Positions 45,210 to 55,557 are shown, counted from the stretch's first letter. The stretch is 64,000 bases of DNA from Symbiotaphrina buchneri (GCA_001599915.1 BCIG01000001.1:1240001-1304000); one strand, 5' to 3'. Program-made: numbers and translations. Notes: a model not told the origin generated them from the sequence alone.

Positions 45210-45488
45210 CTATATGCAGACTACTCTGTATGGGTCCTCCCGATATTCGCATCCGGTTGTGCAATTTGATGGTTCTCTCCACAGTGTCTCCGGCTGGCAC
45301 CTGTACGGCTGATCGTTGAGAATGCAATACCGTGGGTCTTTTTCGGAGCAGAAGCCAACGGGTGCGCCCCCCATGGCCAGGGGTCCGTCTGGTTGTATGG
45401 GCTTCTTATGGTGTGGAAGGGAGAGGGCGGGCTGTGACATCAACAGAATGAGGAACCCGAGGATCAGCTGCACTCCTGAGAGACCCAT
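45210..45488 (-). CDS. Small secreted six-cysteine protein, paralogue A
   Basis: 92 aa from the ATG at 45488. A hydrophobic signal peptide (MGLSGVQLILGFLILLMSQPALS) precedes a Pro/His/Lys-rich spacer and a mature part with exactly six cysteines spaced C-x7-C-x8-C-x11-C-x3-C-x10-C. The last cysteine is followed by one residue and the stop. The stop codon TAG is directly followed by a strong GTAAGT splice donor, at nearly the place where paralogues B and C have their last intron. An asparagine glycosylation site (NCT) lies between cysteines 4 and 5. It is the first of three same-strand genes sharing the pattern. I know no named family for it; effector, antimicrobial or signalling roles are all possible. 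Confidence 0.8.
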   Translation of the reverse strand: MGLSGVQLILGFLILLMSQPALSLPHHKKPIQPDGPLAMGGAPVGFCSEKDPRYCILNDQPYRCQPETLWREPSNCTTGCEYREDPYRVVCI

Positions 45489-45833
45489 CGCAGCTGGTTT
45501 AGAATCCTCTCGACGGTGATTTGTTGCACCTGTGGAAATGTGCGGAGATACTTCTGAGGCGGAAAACTCTACATGGAGGCTTGGTGGTAGTCTATATAGG
45601 GTGGGTTGACACCTTGATGGAGAGGGCAATACATTTCCAACCGTTACAACATTGCTCGTGGTATCGTACATCTGCAACGCATCCCGACACTGACAAAAGT
45701 CCCATCCGATTTATACATCAAAATGGCGAAAAAGGTGATGCGCATTGAGCTCGTCGCCTTCCGCCATCCCCATCGCATCGTAGAGGGCAAAATCCCCAAC
45801 ACCCGTCAACCACAACCACCCTAGCCATCAAAA
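45489..45833. other. Spacer between paralogues A and B, promoter of A
   Basis: 345 bp with a TATA-like element (next entry) about 105 bp upstream of the A start. No further gene. Confidence 0.5.
45592..45598 (-). promoter_or_regulatory. TATA-like element of paralogue A
   Basis: TATATAG on the coding strand, 104-110 bp upstream of the ATG. B has ATATATTAA and C a GTATAC at about 100-110 bp upstream of their starts. Confidence 0.4.
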
Positions 45834-46203
45834 TCACTCCTAAAAATCCAAATCAGCTTTCATCCCACAAAAACATCATCCACAAGAAACCTACACAATG
45901 CACAAACGTCTTGTACTGCTCCCTAGCATCCGCACTGAACTGCATGGTGACCAGGCCGCAGTTGGTGATACACTCCCCGATCAGCGATGTGCCGGACTTC
46001 TGGCAGTACGCTATTGTGTTAGTGATGTTGCAGTACTGCGGGTGGTCCTCGACGCAGGTGCCGTTCCCGATCAGCCGCAGCTGCGGCTCCAGCGTGTGCG
46101 GGTCGTGTGGTTGCGGTAGTGCCGTTGGTGCGTGGTGTTTCTTTGGGGCGGGGAGCGCGAGGGACAGGAGTGGGAGGAGGGGGAGGATGATGAGGGAGCG
46201 CAT
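45834..46203 (-). CDS. Small secreted six-cysteine protein, paralogue B
   Basis: Exons 46203-45895 and 45839-45834 give 104 aa. The signal peptide is MRSLIILPLLPLLSLALPAP-like. The mature part has six cysteines spaced C-x7-C-x8-C-x10-C-x3-C-x20-C, the third block of which carries two N-glycosylation sites (NGT, NIT). The 55-nt intron (GTAGGT donor, CTGAT branch, TTTTTAG acceptor) follows directly after the codon of cysteine 6; splicing yields HCE and stop. Without splicing, 14 extra residues rich in Trp, Phe and Met would follow, unlike A and C. It lies between A and C on the same strand, each with its own promoter. Function unknown. Confidence 0.78.
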
Positions 46204-46633
46204 TTTTGAGGGTTTTGGTTTTGCCTTTTTGTTCGGGATGCGCGAGATAAAAGGATTTGTTTGTTTGAAGAGAAAGGAAGAAAGTTTTGAGGAGGGATTA
46301 ATATATCGTTGTTGTTGGATTTCCGTTATAGGTATCACCAAGGTGTTGGAGATGCTACACCAAATTGGGACACTTGACGCAGCAACCTAAAACTTTTGCA
46401 GGAGAGGTAGAGAACCGCCATCCAATCCGAAGTATAACATAAGCCAGCTTTTTTGATTCCGTCCGTCGTGAAACCCTTCTGCGGAGAGTATAGGTAGTGA
46501 TACTCATGCCACTATCTCATAACCCCCAACGGCCCCTATCCGCCTCGCAATCGCAGCTGGCTCCTAATACAACTCCCATCTGTTCAAGATCCCGTCCCTC
46601 ACAATGCGAGCTTCATAACCGGTGATCCTCCCA
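46204..46633. other. Spacer between paralogues B and C, promoter of B
   Basis: 430 bp holding the B promoter blocks described separately and the 3' end of C. No other gene. Confidence 0.5.
46334..46361 (-). promoter_or_regulatory. Promoter blocks of paralogue B shared with C
   Basis: On the coding strand GGTGTAGC is followed, 12 nt later, by ACCTTGGTGAT; the latter ends 131 bp upstream of the B start. The same two blocks in the same order precede C. They are probably binding sites or remains of duplication. Confidence 0.45.
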
Positions 46634-46958
46634 CTAATACTGCAACTCAATCAGCCCCCTGTAGACGTTCATAGAAACCGTCCCAAACACTTACACAGTT
46701 GACATACAAATGGCGTTGCGAGAAAAGACGGAACTTGCTGGTGCACCCGTCCACGCAGGGCGCCATGTTGGTGCAGTCGTGCATGCGGCCGCGGATCTTG
46801 CACTGGCCCTTGTGCGCGGGCTCGCAGGTGCCTTCCCCTTTGTATTCCGGTGGTGGTGTGTGGTCCCAGGGCGCGGGCACGGGGTACGGGTGCCCGAGGA
46901 TGGGGATGCCCAGGAAGAAAAGTAGGGGCAGCAGGAGCAGGATGCGTAGGGGTTTCAT
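46634..46958 (-). CDS. Small secreted six-cysteine protein, paralogue C
   Basis: Exons 46958-46695 and 46639-46634 give 89 aa. The start at 46958 has a fine context (AAAATGA) and opens a signal peptide, MKPLRILLLLPLLFFLGIPILG. A Pro-rich spacer leads to six cysteines spaced C-x7-C-x8-C-x5-C-x3-C-x15-C. A 55-nt intron (GTAAGT donor, CTGAT branch, TTGCAG acceptor) follows directly after the cysteine-6 codon, so the protein ends NCY. Read through, it would gain 15 unrelated residues. Intron length, phase and place are the same as in B. The loop between cysteines 3 and 4 is the shortest of the three. Function unknown. Confidence 0.8.
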
Positions 46959-47656
46959 TTTGATGATTGTTTCGCAAGAGATGGGGTGGGTTGGTTTGTG
47001 AAAGAGAGATGGACTTGTTGAGATGTAAGATAGGGGAGGAGGGCGGAAGAAATACTGATGGCTGTATACTCCGGAGCATACAGATGTAAAATCACCAAGG
47101 TACCTGACAGGCGCGCTACACCGGATTCGTAGAAAAACGCTCCGGAGGAACTGATGGCAGAAAGAGGAGTAAAAGGAAAAACACCACGGAAAATAGCAAG
47201 AAATATCCTTCATGGTATTTTCGTGGGTTGGGCTACCGCTTGGGATGCTTGTGTTGGAAGCGCTCTTCAAGCAGGCAATGAAAGCAATGCAGACATGGGA
47301 AAGAGATGTATGGAGAACCGAACTTTCAAAAAGGGAATAAGGCATTGAAAAATAGAACAGAGGTCAGAGCACAGGGTTGAAATCTCGAATATATTCAATC
47401 CTGGTCTCCTTTCCGTCTTGTTTTTTTGTTGTCTAAATAGGAATAGGTCGAGGTGATGGTGGATTGCAATAAGAGACGGGTTGGTGTAGTCCTCGAGGAA
47501 CCAATCGGAGCCCGCAGATACAGTCTAAGGTCGGCAAGATCGGCAGCAAAACCTCCGACCTCCGTCTCAAAATGTTTCTCCAGATTTCACGATCAACTTT
47601 CAAGACGTCTGCATCTCCTCGCCGCACCGCGGCCAGCCATCGCGGCGCTCGGCGTC
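46959..47656. other. Divergent promoter of paralogue C and the RNA methyltransferase
   Basis: 698 bp. It contains the C promoter blocks. An in-frame upstream extension of the methyltransferase from 47456 is open but lacks family similarity. Confidence 0.5.
47091..47122 (-). promoter_or_regulatory. Promoter blocks of paralogue C shared with B
   Basis: On the coding strand GGTGTAGC is followed, 13 nt later, by ACCTTGGTGAT, ending 133 bp upstream of the C start, almost exactly as in B (131 bp). The spacer between the blocks differs in sequence. Confidence 0.45.
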
Positions 47657-49452
47657 ATGTCCCTCTACTACGACGCTGCGCGCTTTCTGGAGAACGCGCC
47701 TAACCATGGCGGCTCCCTCAAATCGCGCGTCTACGGCGCGAAGGATCTTAAATCCAAGCCGGCGCATGTGTATGCGCTCATAGCGGAGACCGTTAAGTGG
47801 AGCCCCGTGCTGAGGGAGGTTATTGAGAAGGCGGACTTTTTGGCTAGTGAAAGAAAGGTGTGTGTCTCCTGTGCTGGGTGTGTTTCTTTTCTTTTGCTTC
47901 GCGCCGGCTTGAGGCTTGAAGTGCAGGACCAGAACCTTGTTAAGGTGCAGGGGCTGATGTCACGGGCGAACCACAGCTTACACCCGTCCTGTCTCTCCTG
48001 CTGGTGCATGACCTGCTGCTGGCAAAGAGTGGCGTTGCAGCGGCAGTGGCGCACCCATTGAAGGTCGCGATCACACGGCACAAGGCCCGTCTACAGGCGG
48101 AGTTCACCAAGGCCCGAATACGGCGGGGGTTCAGCTCCGTCGAAGAACTCAAGGCTAGTGTCAAAGCGAGCGGACGCGGGTTAGGCGGATCAGAAGCGCA
48201 GGCAGGACAACATCCGCGATGGGTTCGTGTCAACGCAATTCGTACGAGCTTGGAGGAGCAATTGCCTGCCACGTTCGCGGGGTACAAGCGGGCGGAGACA
48301 TTGCGGGAGGTCATGGAGGCTGCTGTGACCGAGAAGATCTTGCACGTGGATGGAAACATACCGAGTCTCCTCGCTTTGCCGCCGGGAACGGACCTTACGG
48401 GCACGACTACATATACAAGGGGAGAGATCATTCTTCAGGACAAGGCGTCGTGTTTCCCAGCACACCTGCTCGACCCTGCGGCGCTTTCAGGGGATGTCAT
48501 CGATGCTTGCGCAGCTCCAGGGAACAAGACCACACATCTAGCGGCGTTCGTCAGCTCAGAAGTTGCGACGGCAGCGGAGGGCCGAACTATATACGCTTGT
48601 GAGCGGGATAAAATACGCTCGGAAACCCTGGCCAAAATGGTCGAGTGGGCAGGCGCGGGCGAGCTCGTCCAGGTTAACAAGAACCAGGACTTCCTCCGCA
48701 TCAGTCCAGAGGACAGGATTTACGCCAACGTAGGCGCCATTCTGCTCGATCCTTCATGCTCCGGCAGCGGCATCGTCGGCCGAGACGATGCGCTTCCTCA
48801 GCTCGAGCTCCCGAGCCGTAAACGAGCATCTGATCATGGCACACCCAGCGCGAAAAGCAAGAAACGGAAACGAGGATCCGATAAGCCAGACACGGCTTCT
48901 AAACCTGCAGACCCAGAAGCAGAAGAATCAGCAGCTCCACCGGAAGACGAAGACGCGGATAAGTTGAATCAGCGCCTAGCATCCCTCTCCGCGTTCCAAC
49001 TGAAACTCCTTCTGCACGCCTTCCGCTTCCCCGCTGCGAGAAGGGTGGTGTATAGCACGTGCTCTGTACACGCGGAGGAGAACGAGATGGTCGTCTTCAA
49101 GGCGCTGAAGTCGAGTATAGCAAAAGAGAGGGGATGGCGGATCTTGAAGAGGGAAGAGCAGGTTGATGGCTTGAGACGCTGGCCTCATCGCGGTGTTGAG
49201 GTCGATGCGGAAGGTCTTGATACGTCCGTGCACAAACCAGATGTGGTGGAGGCGTGTATACGCTGTAATAAAGGAGGGGATGGAGAGGGGACTATGGGGT
49301 TCTTTGTCGCGGGATTTGTAAGAGATGGGGAGGTCCAGGATGCGAGGGCACCAGTAGATGGGAATGGCGGATTGAACGGCCATCATGGGAGGGAGATACC
49401 CCACGGTGCGGATGAGGATGAAGAGGAATGGAACGGCTTCGACGATGATTGA
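47657..49452 (+). CDS. rcm1: NSUN5/Rcm1-type rRNA cytosine-5 methyltransferase
   Basis: Exons 47657-47857 and 47977-49452 encode 558 aa. The start MSLYYDAARFLENA matches the family N-terminus. The intron (119 nt) is in phase 0 and joins ASERK to LTPVLSLLLVHDLLLA. The Rossmann-fold motifs are VIDACAAPGNKTTHLAA for S-adenosylmethionine (about residue 241), ILLDPSCSGSGIV (about 325), with the assisting cysteine, and VVYSTCSVHAEENE (about 425), with the nucleophile cysteine. Between the last two sits a long Lys/Glu-rich insert with KKRKR, a likely nucleolar signal. Yeast Rcm1 methylates a single cytosine in 25S rRNA. The acidic C-terminal tail (EEEWNGFDDD) is common in fungi. Confidence 0.92.
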
Positions 49453-50826
49453 GCTTGGTCCGGGAGTGAACTCAACGCTGACAGAGCCGAGAGGTATATG
49501 AGAATTCTGGAGTCGGCGCCTGGCTGCAAAGTGCCGCTGCGACGAGCTGCTGCTCACTTCATAGCATGCCGAAAAGCAAGCAGAGCAGCCAAGCACCAGC
49601 TAAACGGATGGCTGATTGGCATTATATATACCAGTCCCGGCCTTGCAGGAATGTGCTTGGGGGTTTCACAAATCGCGGGCTGTGCCTATCCTGCCCGGTG
49701 AACGTGATGAGATGACAGAGCAGGCAAAGTGCGAGATGTCTGTTGAAGAAGATGGTGAGGACTGCTACGGGTGTATGTTAGGTAGCATTGTAGGACACGA
49801 CGAGTTCCGAGAAAAGTAACGAATCAAGGAGATTGTGGCCCGTCCCACCCTCTCATGTCTTCGAATAAGGCTCGACCGATAACCTTGTGCTGTTCACTTG
49901 AGAGCAATGGTGGTTTTATGGAGGAGCGCGGGGCTGGGAAGATCGGTTGATGCGGATTGGCTCCTTGACCGATACCGCCGTCAGTTAGCCCCTGAACCCC
50001 TGCCAAGACTGGGTCAACTCCACTCATTAACCTCATGCAACGTCAACCTAGAAGACGGACATGACTTTGCACCAAGTACTCTATATCATAGCATCTATTA
50101 GCCAGCACTATCTCACCCTATCTCCCAAAAGCGGTTCCCTCCTACTCAAGCGGCTAGCCCCTTGAAGATATTCACTTACAGGAAAAGGTCATCTCTCTCC
50201 GCTCTCCCATCTCACGCAGCCCCAACCGGATCAATTTCTTCACTTATATATCTAAAAAAGTGCCATCACACTCGAGCACAAGGGGTTGTTGGTGTAGCGG
50301 TTAGCCCGCGGCACCACGTCAAACCGCTCTCTTAAATGGGCAATGTCTCCGCTCTAAGGAGGCTTCGAGCCGTAACTGCGACTGGATCCTCTGGCAAACT
50401 GCAAAACCCACAGGGGTTTTCGTAGGGCTCTGGAACTACTGAAAAGTGGTTCTGGGGCCTGAGATTTTTTGTTTTTTTTTCCTTTTTGCTTTTTGCTTTT
50501 GTTGCCTTGGAGGCAGGGAGGTGGTCTGCAGCGGGAGGGTATTGAATGTGATGTTGGCGTTGAGTAACTTGAGCAGAATATTACCAGAGACCTGCTACGA
50601 ACGAATACCTGACCTTACGACAAGAGCAGGTCTTGAGCCAAAACCGAGAGGATTCCCATAGAGACGCATATGCAGTAGGAGGATGTTTCCGAGATCATGC
50701 ACATGAGCAATTTGCTACTTCAGAAGATAGCCAGGCAGCACTGACCGACCACAAGTGAGAATTCCCGCAGTCCACTCACTACCATGGATGCATCAATCGA
50801 TCCCCAATCCCTCCAGATCTGCTCAA
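49453..50826. other. Gap with a tRNA-like A box
   Basis: 1.37 kb. At about 50282-50310 the plus strand reads like the first 28 nt of a tRNA (A-box-like TGGTGTAGCGG), and a TTCGAGCC occurs at about 50364, but acceptor and T stems do not pair. It may be a degraded tRNA copy. A T-rich run follows at 50464-50490. Confidence 0.35.
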
Positions 50827-51782
50827 CTAAACCTCCTCGCCCGCAACCCTCCTCACAACCTCGGCCACGAAATCGGGCATACTCAGCATCGGCGAATGTC
50901 CCGCCTTGCACGACACCCTCGTGAACACGACCTTCCCACCACCATTAGGATCCGCACTCGCCTCAGCAGCATCGACCATGCGCCGCTGCAGCGCCAGCGG
51001 CATAGCCTGGTCTTGCTCGCAGAAGAGAAATGTCGCGGGGACGTGTCTCCAGGCCGCGTACGTCATGGGCGATGTGATCGTGAGAGCGCATTGTGGTTTT
51101 AGCTGCGCCGTCCAGTGGGCGGCTTCGGAAGCCGTGAGGTCGTTGTACAGTGCGGTGCTGTCGGTGACGTAGGTTTGGCCGCGCTGTTGAGGTGAAGATG
51201 GGTTGTTAGATGGACTTTGAATGGGGAAGTGAGGCACAGGTGGGGAGGAAGTGAGGGAGAGGGGGGAAGGGATAGTGGACGGAAAGCATGCCAACATACC
51301 TCAACCTCAATCCAATCCGCGACCTCGCCATTCGCCGACGCCAGACTCTCGCCCTCGCGCACCACAAACGCCGCGATATACAACAATCCCACCACGCCGC
51401 CCTTCAGCCCCTTCTTCTCGCGGTCCGCTTTAGCCAGACCCTGCACGCTGCGCGTGCCCGGCAGCCCGCCGTAGCTGTGCATGATGAGCACCACGTCCTT
51501 GCCATCTTCGACGAGCTTGGTGATCGTGCCTTGGATGAATACCGCGTCGCTCTCGACGGTGCAACTGGTGGAGGTGCCGCCCACGGAGGGCAGGTGTAGG
51601 GCGAGGACGGGGTAGTTGTGTGCCTTGAGGAGGTTGATGATGGGGTTGAAGTAGGCGGGTGTGTGGAAGGCGCCGGGGATGAAGATCAGAGTGGGTTTGA
51701 CGGTGTTGGCTGAGGGGGGTGTCGGCGGCGTTGTAGAGATTGTGGGTAGTTGCGAGGGAGGAGGCGGTGTTGAGCTTTCCAT
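50827..51782 (-). CDS. Alpha/beta hydrolase (AB_hydrolase_6 type)
   Basis: Exons 51782-51300 and 51183-50827 give 279 aa. The oxyanion region is TLIFIPGAFHTPAYF, the nucleophile elbow LIMHSYGG (Ser103), the acid ATFLFCEQDQAMP and the histidine SCKAGHSPMLS, so the Ser-Asp-His triad looks complete. The first 25 residues are Pro/Ser/Thr-rich and disordered. The intron is in phase 0 with donor GTATGT and acceptor CAACAG. The family resembles plant methylesterase and hydroxynitrile-lyase-like hydrolases and includes many fungal enzymes of unknown substrate. No signal peptide is seen, so it is probably intracellular. Confidence 0.9.
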
Positions 51783-53104
51783 GGTGGAGAGAGGGTGAAG
51801 TGAGAGTGTGGGTGTGGTGATGATGGGAAGAAGATGATGCTGGAGAAGAAACTGCGGGAAAGAGAGATATATGTATGTTTGTGCTGACAGGTGTGAATCT
51901 CAGGCATGTAAATCACTGTCACGAAGCAAACAATCTAGATTCACTTCTTGCCTCCTATGAATCATCTTCGGCCTTCATACCATCAAACAACCAATTATGA
52001 GGAAGCATCGTGACATGCAGTGCTCGCGCTGCGTACATGGCTGACATATTTCTGCCTCTACCTTGGAATGACCAGTCCCCGGGAGTATAGAAGTTCTGGA
52101 ATGGTAAAATGGCAGCCGCAAACAGAGTGAAAGATACCGGAATCTCAGAAACTGCTTAATAGGATCTTTGACAAGTGCAGGAGAACAGGAGAACATGACA
52201 AGGCATGTCTTTGTACGCATTCACCTAATGCTCACCACGCTTCAAGATCAGAGAAGAAAGTGGATGTATTGCACAAACATAAATCGACATTCTGACCATA
52301 GGAGCAACAACAACAATAGGTCTCGAAGCAATCCACATCATGAAAAGCTCACTGAACATGATACTCCACCTGTGCGGCAACACATGCAGAGGATGACTCT
52401 GCTTCTTCCTCCTCTCTTTCATCCTGTTCGTCTTGTGAAGGGAAGGACTTGTGACCTTCAGACCCCAGGCTTATAGTGCAATAATATTGCGGCAGATTCT
52501 GTGTTCCGTTGTCCCGACACTTCTAGCTCTTTACCACTCCGCAGCAATATGCCTTCTCAGCCCTCCACACCATATGATGTGCCCTCCTTGACGTCCAGCT
52601 TTGCACAGACCAACGCCCGTGAGCCTGCATCTTTCTTTCCTCATCCACGGCATCGTCATCATCATCAATGGTTGGAATTGTGGCGGTTGGGTCTTGTAAG
52701 AAGACAGCCGCAGCTTCTTGCACACGCTCATTGACGTGCGGTTGCGGTGACAAAGGACGGAGGGCGGCCGAGGCGGCCGCCTTGCGTTGTGACTGCTTGT
52801 CGTTGATTGACCGCTGACCCCTGACGTTGTATCCCCATGGCTCGCTAATCCTTCCAATACAGATGGAGCTTTTAAAAAGTTGACACTGTGTGCAAATGGG
52901 CAACATGGACGAAGATGATCTTCTGTACTAAGAAGTTAAATAGCGATGATATTGCTGCGTACATTGGTTTATATATCAGAAATAAGAGTAACCTGCTTCT
53001 TCAGGGAAACCGCCGCAAAACAACTCCTTTGCTCCCGCAAACGCCCTTCATTAGTGTTCACCACATTACTCCATAACATCGCCTAGAATTGGACCCCCAA
53101 TCTA
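51783..53104. other. Intergenic upstream of the hydrolase
   Basis: 1.3 kb. Two overlapping minus frames (52523-52906 and 52531-52857) include a short aspartate run from a CAT repeat and have no recognisable domain. I do not call either. Confidence 0.45.
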
Positions 53105-54154
53105 CTAAGCCCGCTTCCCCTTCTCCTCAATCTCCAACAACTGCCTCCCCAAATCCGCAAACGTGTCCTCCTTCGCCGTAAACCTCACCCCCAGCACTTC
53201 CCTTGCCGGCGTCGAATCCGCCAGATACTGGTCCTCCGGCAGCGTCTTTGCGCCCTTCTCACCCTTCGGCGCCCTGTCCGCCGCACCCGGGACCCTCTCG
53301 CACAAAATATCCGCAATCTCCTGACTACTAACAGGCCCCGGCGTGATTAAAAAGCGCCTATTCCCCGCCTCCGGCGTCATCAACGCAGCGACATGCGCGC
53401 GGGCCAGGTCTCGGACGTCGACGTACAGCGGCAGGCCGTCGGGCGGCATGGGCGAAGCGGGCGTCGTGTCCTTGAAGAAGAGGCTGTAGATGCGCAGGTT
53501 GGACTCGTTGAGCTGCGCGGGCGAGGCGATGCTGTGCCGTAGCGGGCCGTAGACCATTGGCGGGTTCAGCGTGACGAGGTCGAAGCTGGGATGGGAGCTT
53601 GAGAGGAAGTCCCATGCGGCCTGCTCGGCGAACTTCTTGCTCGTGCAGTATGCGAAGCGCAGGTCGGTGGTGGTTACGGCTTCGTCCCACGTTGCGAGGT
53701 TCCAGTCGCGGTCGGTATATACGCGGCCGTAGAAGTCGTTGCGCCCGTAGGACTGCACGGCGGCGAAGCTGCTGGTGATAACGACCCGCTTGACCGTGGG
53801 CGCGAGCTTCTGGATGGACTTGAGCACCTCCGTCGTGCCCCTGGTTGATGGCAGGAGGAAGTCCTCGCCTTTGCTGGCCGCGCTGTAGCGGTACGGCGAA
53901 GCCGTGTGCACGACCGCGTCAAACGGCGGTGTGGACTTGAGGGCTTCGTCGAAAGCTCCCGGCGCGGTGATGTCGGGGACAATGGCGAAGTCCAGCTGAG
54001 ATGGAGAGGCGGGGTGGTCGGCCCGGACGGCGTCGACCTTGCTTTGTGAGCGCAGAACGCTGCGGATGGAGATGCCGGCGGTTAGGAGCTGGTGTAGGAT
54101 GTGTGAGCCGATGAAGCCGTTGGCCCCGGTCAAGAGGACTCTTGTTGGTGCCAT
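53105..54154 (-). CDS. NAD(P)-dependent extended SDR reductase (GRE2/dihydroflavonol-reductase-like)
   Basis: Intronless, 349 aa. The cofactor loop is VLLTGANGFIGSHI (residues 6-19), followed by a basic residue pattern (RSVLRSQSK) that favours NADPH. DAVVHTASPY and VVITSSFAAV are typical of the extended short-chain dehydrogenases. The catalytic Tyr and Lys are in FAYCTSKKFAEQAAW. LNPPMVYGP and the C-terminal ILCERVP region bind substrate. Yeast Gre2 reduces methylglyoxal and ketones; plant relatives reduce dihydroflavonols and cinnamoyl-CoA. The substrate cannot be told here. The gene stands alone beside a 3 kb gene desert. Confidence 0.9.
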   Translation of the reverse strand: MAPTRVLLTGANGFIGSHILHQLLTAGISIRSVLRSQSKVDAVRADHPASPSQLDFAIVPDITAPGAFDEALKSTPPFDAVVHTASPYRYSAASKGEDFLLPSTRGTTEVLKSIQKLAPTVKRVVITSSFAAVQSYGRNDFYGRVYTDRDWNLATWDEAVTTTDLRFAYCTSKKFAEQAAWDFLSSSHPSFDLVTLNPPMVYGPLRHSIASPAQLNESNLRIYSLFFKDTTPASPMPPDGLPLYVDVRDLARAHVAALMTPEAGNRRFLITPGPVSSQEIADILCERVPGAADRAPKGEKGAKTLPEDQYLADSTPAREVLGVRFTAKEDTFADLGRQLLEIEEKGKRA

Positions 54155-55009
54155 TGCGTTGATGTGAGATTGGATGAGGTAGAACGGTTGCGGGGTAGAG
54201 ACCCACAGTGATTGCGCTGCTGACGTTGATGGTGAATGGTGAAGCCCAGTTGCCTGTGCTGATGCCTGCAGTGGACTCTCTCCATCTTGGGGATGGTCAA
54301 CAGGTTATATATCCGTTGCGACATCCTTGCTTCACGGGATTTAGCAACGGCGTTTGTCGTCCTGCGGAGTTTGTATCTCGAGCTCGGTGTTAACGAAGGG
54401 TTTGCGATTGATTATTGATCCATCCTGTCATCATGCACGATTCCGCTCTAGCGGGAGCGATTCCGCGAAGTGGCTGGTCCCTGGCAGCCAATGGCAGCGT
54501 GCTGACACGGTTTACAAACCAGGATGGGCTGATATCCAAAGCCACAGTCGTCGATTTAGGCGTGCAGCATTATCCGTTTCTAGTCATCCGTCTGTCCCGC
54601 AAGCCCTCTGCTTTATGTTTGTCTAACAACGAGGTCCTTGAGGCTTCAAAGTGGACCGTGGATAACATGAATGGAAGGTGCAATTGGGCCCTGAGATGCT
54701 TGTTTCAAGTAGCTAGCTAAGTGCTGGATGCTTTTTTCTTGCCGGAGTTATCGTCAGGTCTCTGCAGCTTCTGGAAGATGTTTGAACAGCTCATGATCCC
54801 GTGAGGGTTGGGAAGGGAAGTTTCACTTGCTGTGAACTTGTTTGAAGTCGGGCCGCGGGCTTGATAACCGCTGTACTGTTAACTGAGGCTTCTTGGAGAG
54901 CTCGAGGCACCAAAAAATCGCAAACCCGAATCCTAAATTCAAAAACAAAAATGTTCAGACCCACCCAGGAAAATACCCAGATGATTCTATGAAAATCCTT
55001 AGATTTTTC

Positions 55010-55050
55010 CTCGAATCAAACTCTCGCCCCTAAGGGTCGATTGCTCTACA
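55010..55050 (-). other. tRNA-Lys-like relic
   Basis: The minus strand reads GTAGAGCAATCGACCCTTAG followed by a B-box-like GTTTGATTC. This resembles the middle of tRNA-Lys(CTT), with about a dozen bases missing from the anticodon stem and variable region. No intact acceptor stem is found, so it is not a working gene. Confidence 0.3.
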
Positions 55051-55557
55051 TGTGACTTGGAAATTATTTACACTTCTAAGAGGAGATATTCCTCTACAGT
55101 TACACTTCACCATCTGCCCCATGCCCTGTTGTTGAGAAAAGAGGCTTATTGTAATATATGTACGTTACTGAGCACCTGTGGCTTATGGGAGTGCATATCA
55201 ACATAGAGCATATTTTCTTATATAGGCAAAGCCCCCAGGATTGAGGGGCTTCAGCGCACATGGACACGCATGTACGAACTGAATCAAGGGGAAGGGGACA
55301 GGGAAATGCAGGTCAATACTATCAGGGCTTTATAGTAGCTCGTACGCAACCTTATCCTTAACTTGCGGGTCGATATGATCTGCAGAGTTCCGCTGGACTG
55401 TGATTCAAGCATCTTAGTCTGCCTGGCGCAGGTTAGGCTTTTCCCTGGATGCCGTGGCTTTCCTTGTGGCAGTAAATCCTACTACGGCTGCAGTCGTCAG
55501 TGCAGAGGTCTCCTCTAGCAGCATGGGAGGATGTTGTCAGACAGGTGAAGGTGCGGT

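Noticed and set aside
44884-45327. 147-residue minus-strand frame between PRP18 and paralogue A
   Set aside because: It overlaps the PRP18 3' end in antisense and paralogue A in another frame, and matches no family.
45853-45894. Read-through C-terminus of paralogue B as the true protein end
   Set aside because: A good intron of the same size and place as in paralogue C starts here and the read-through residues are unlike A and C.
52523-52906. 127-residue minus frame with an Asp run
   Set aside because: The Asp run comes from a CAT microrepeat and a second overlapping frame is equally open; nothing protein-like beyond that.
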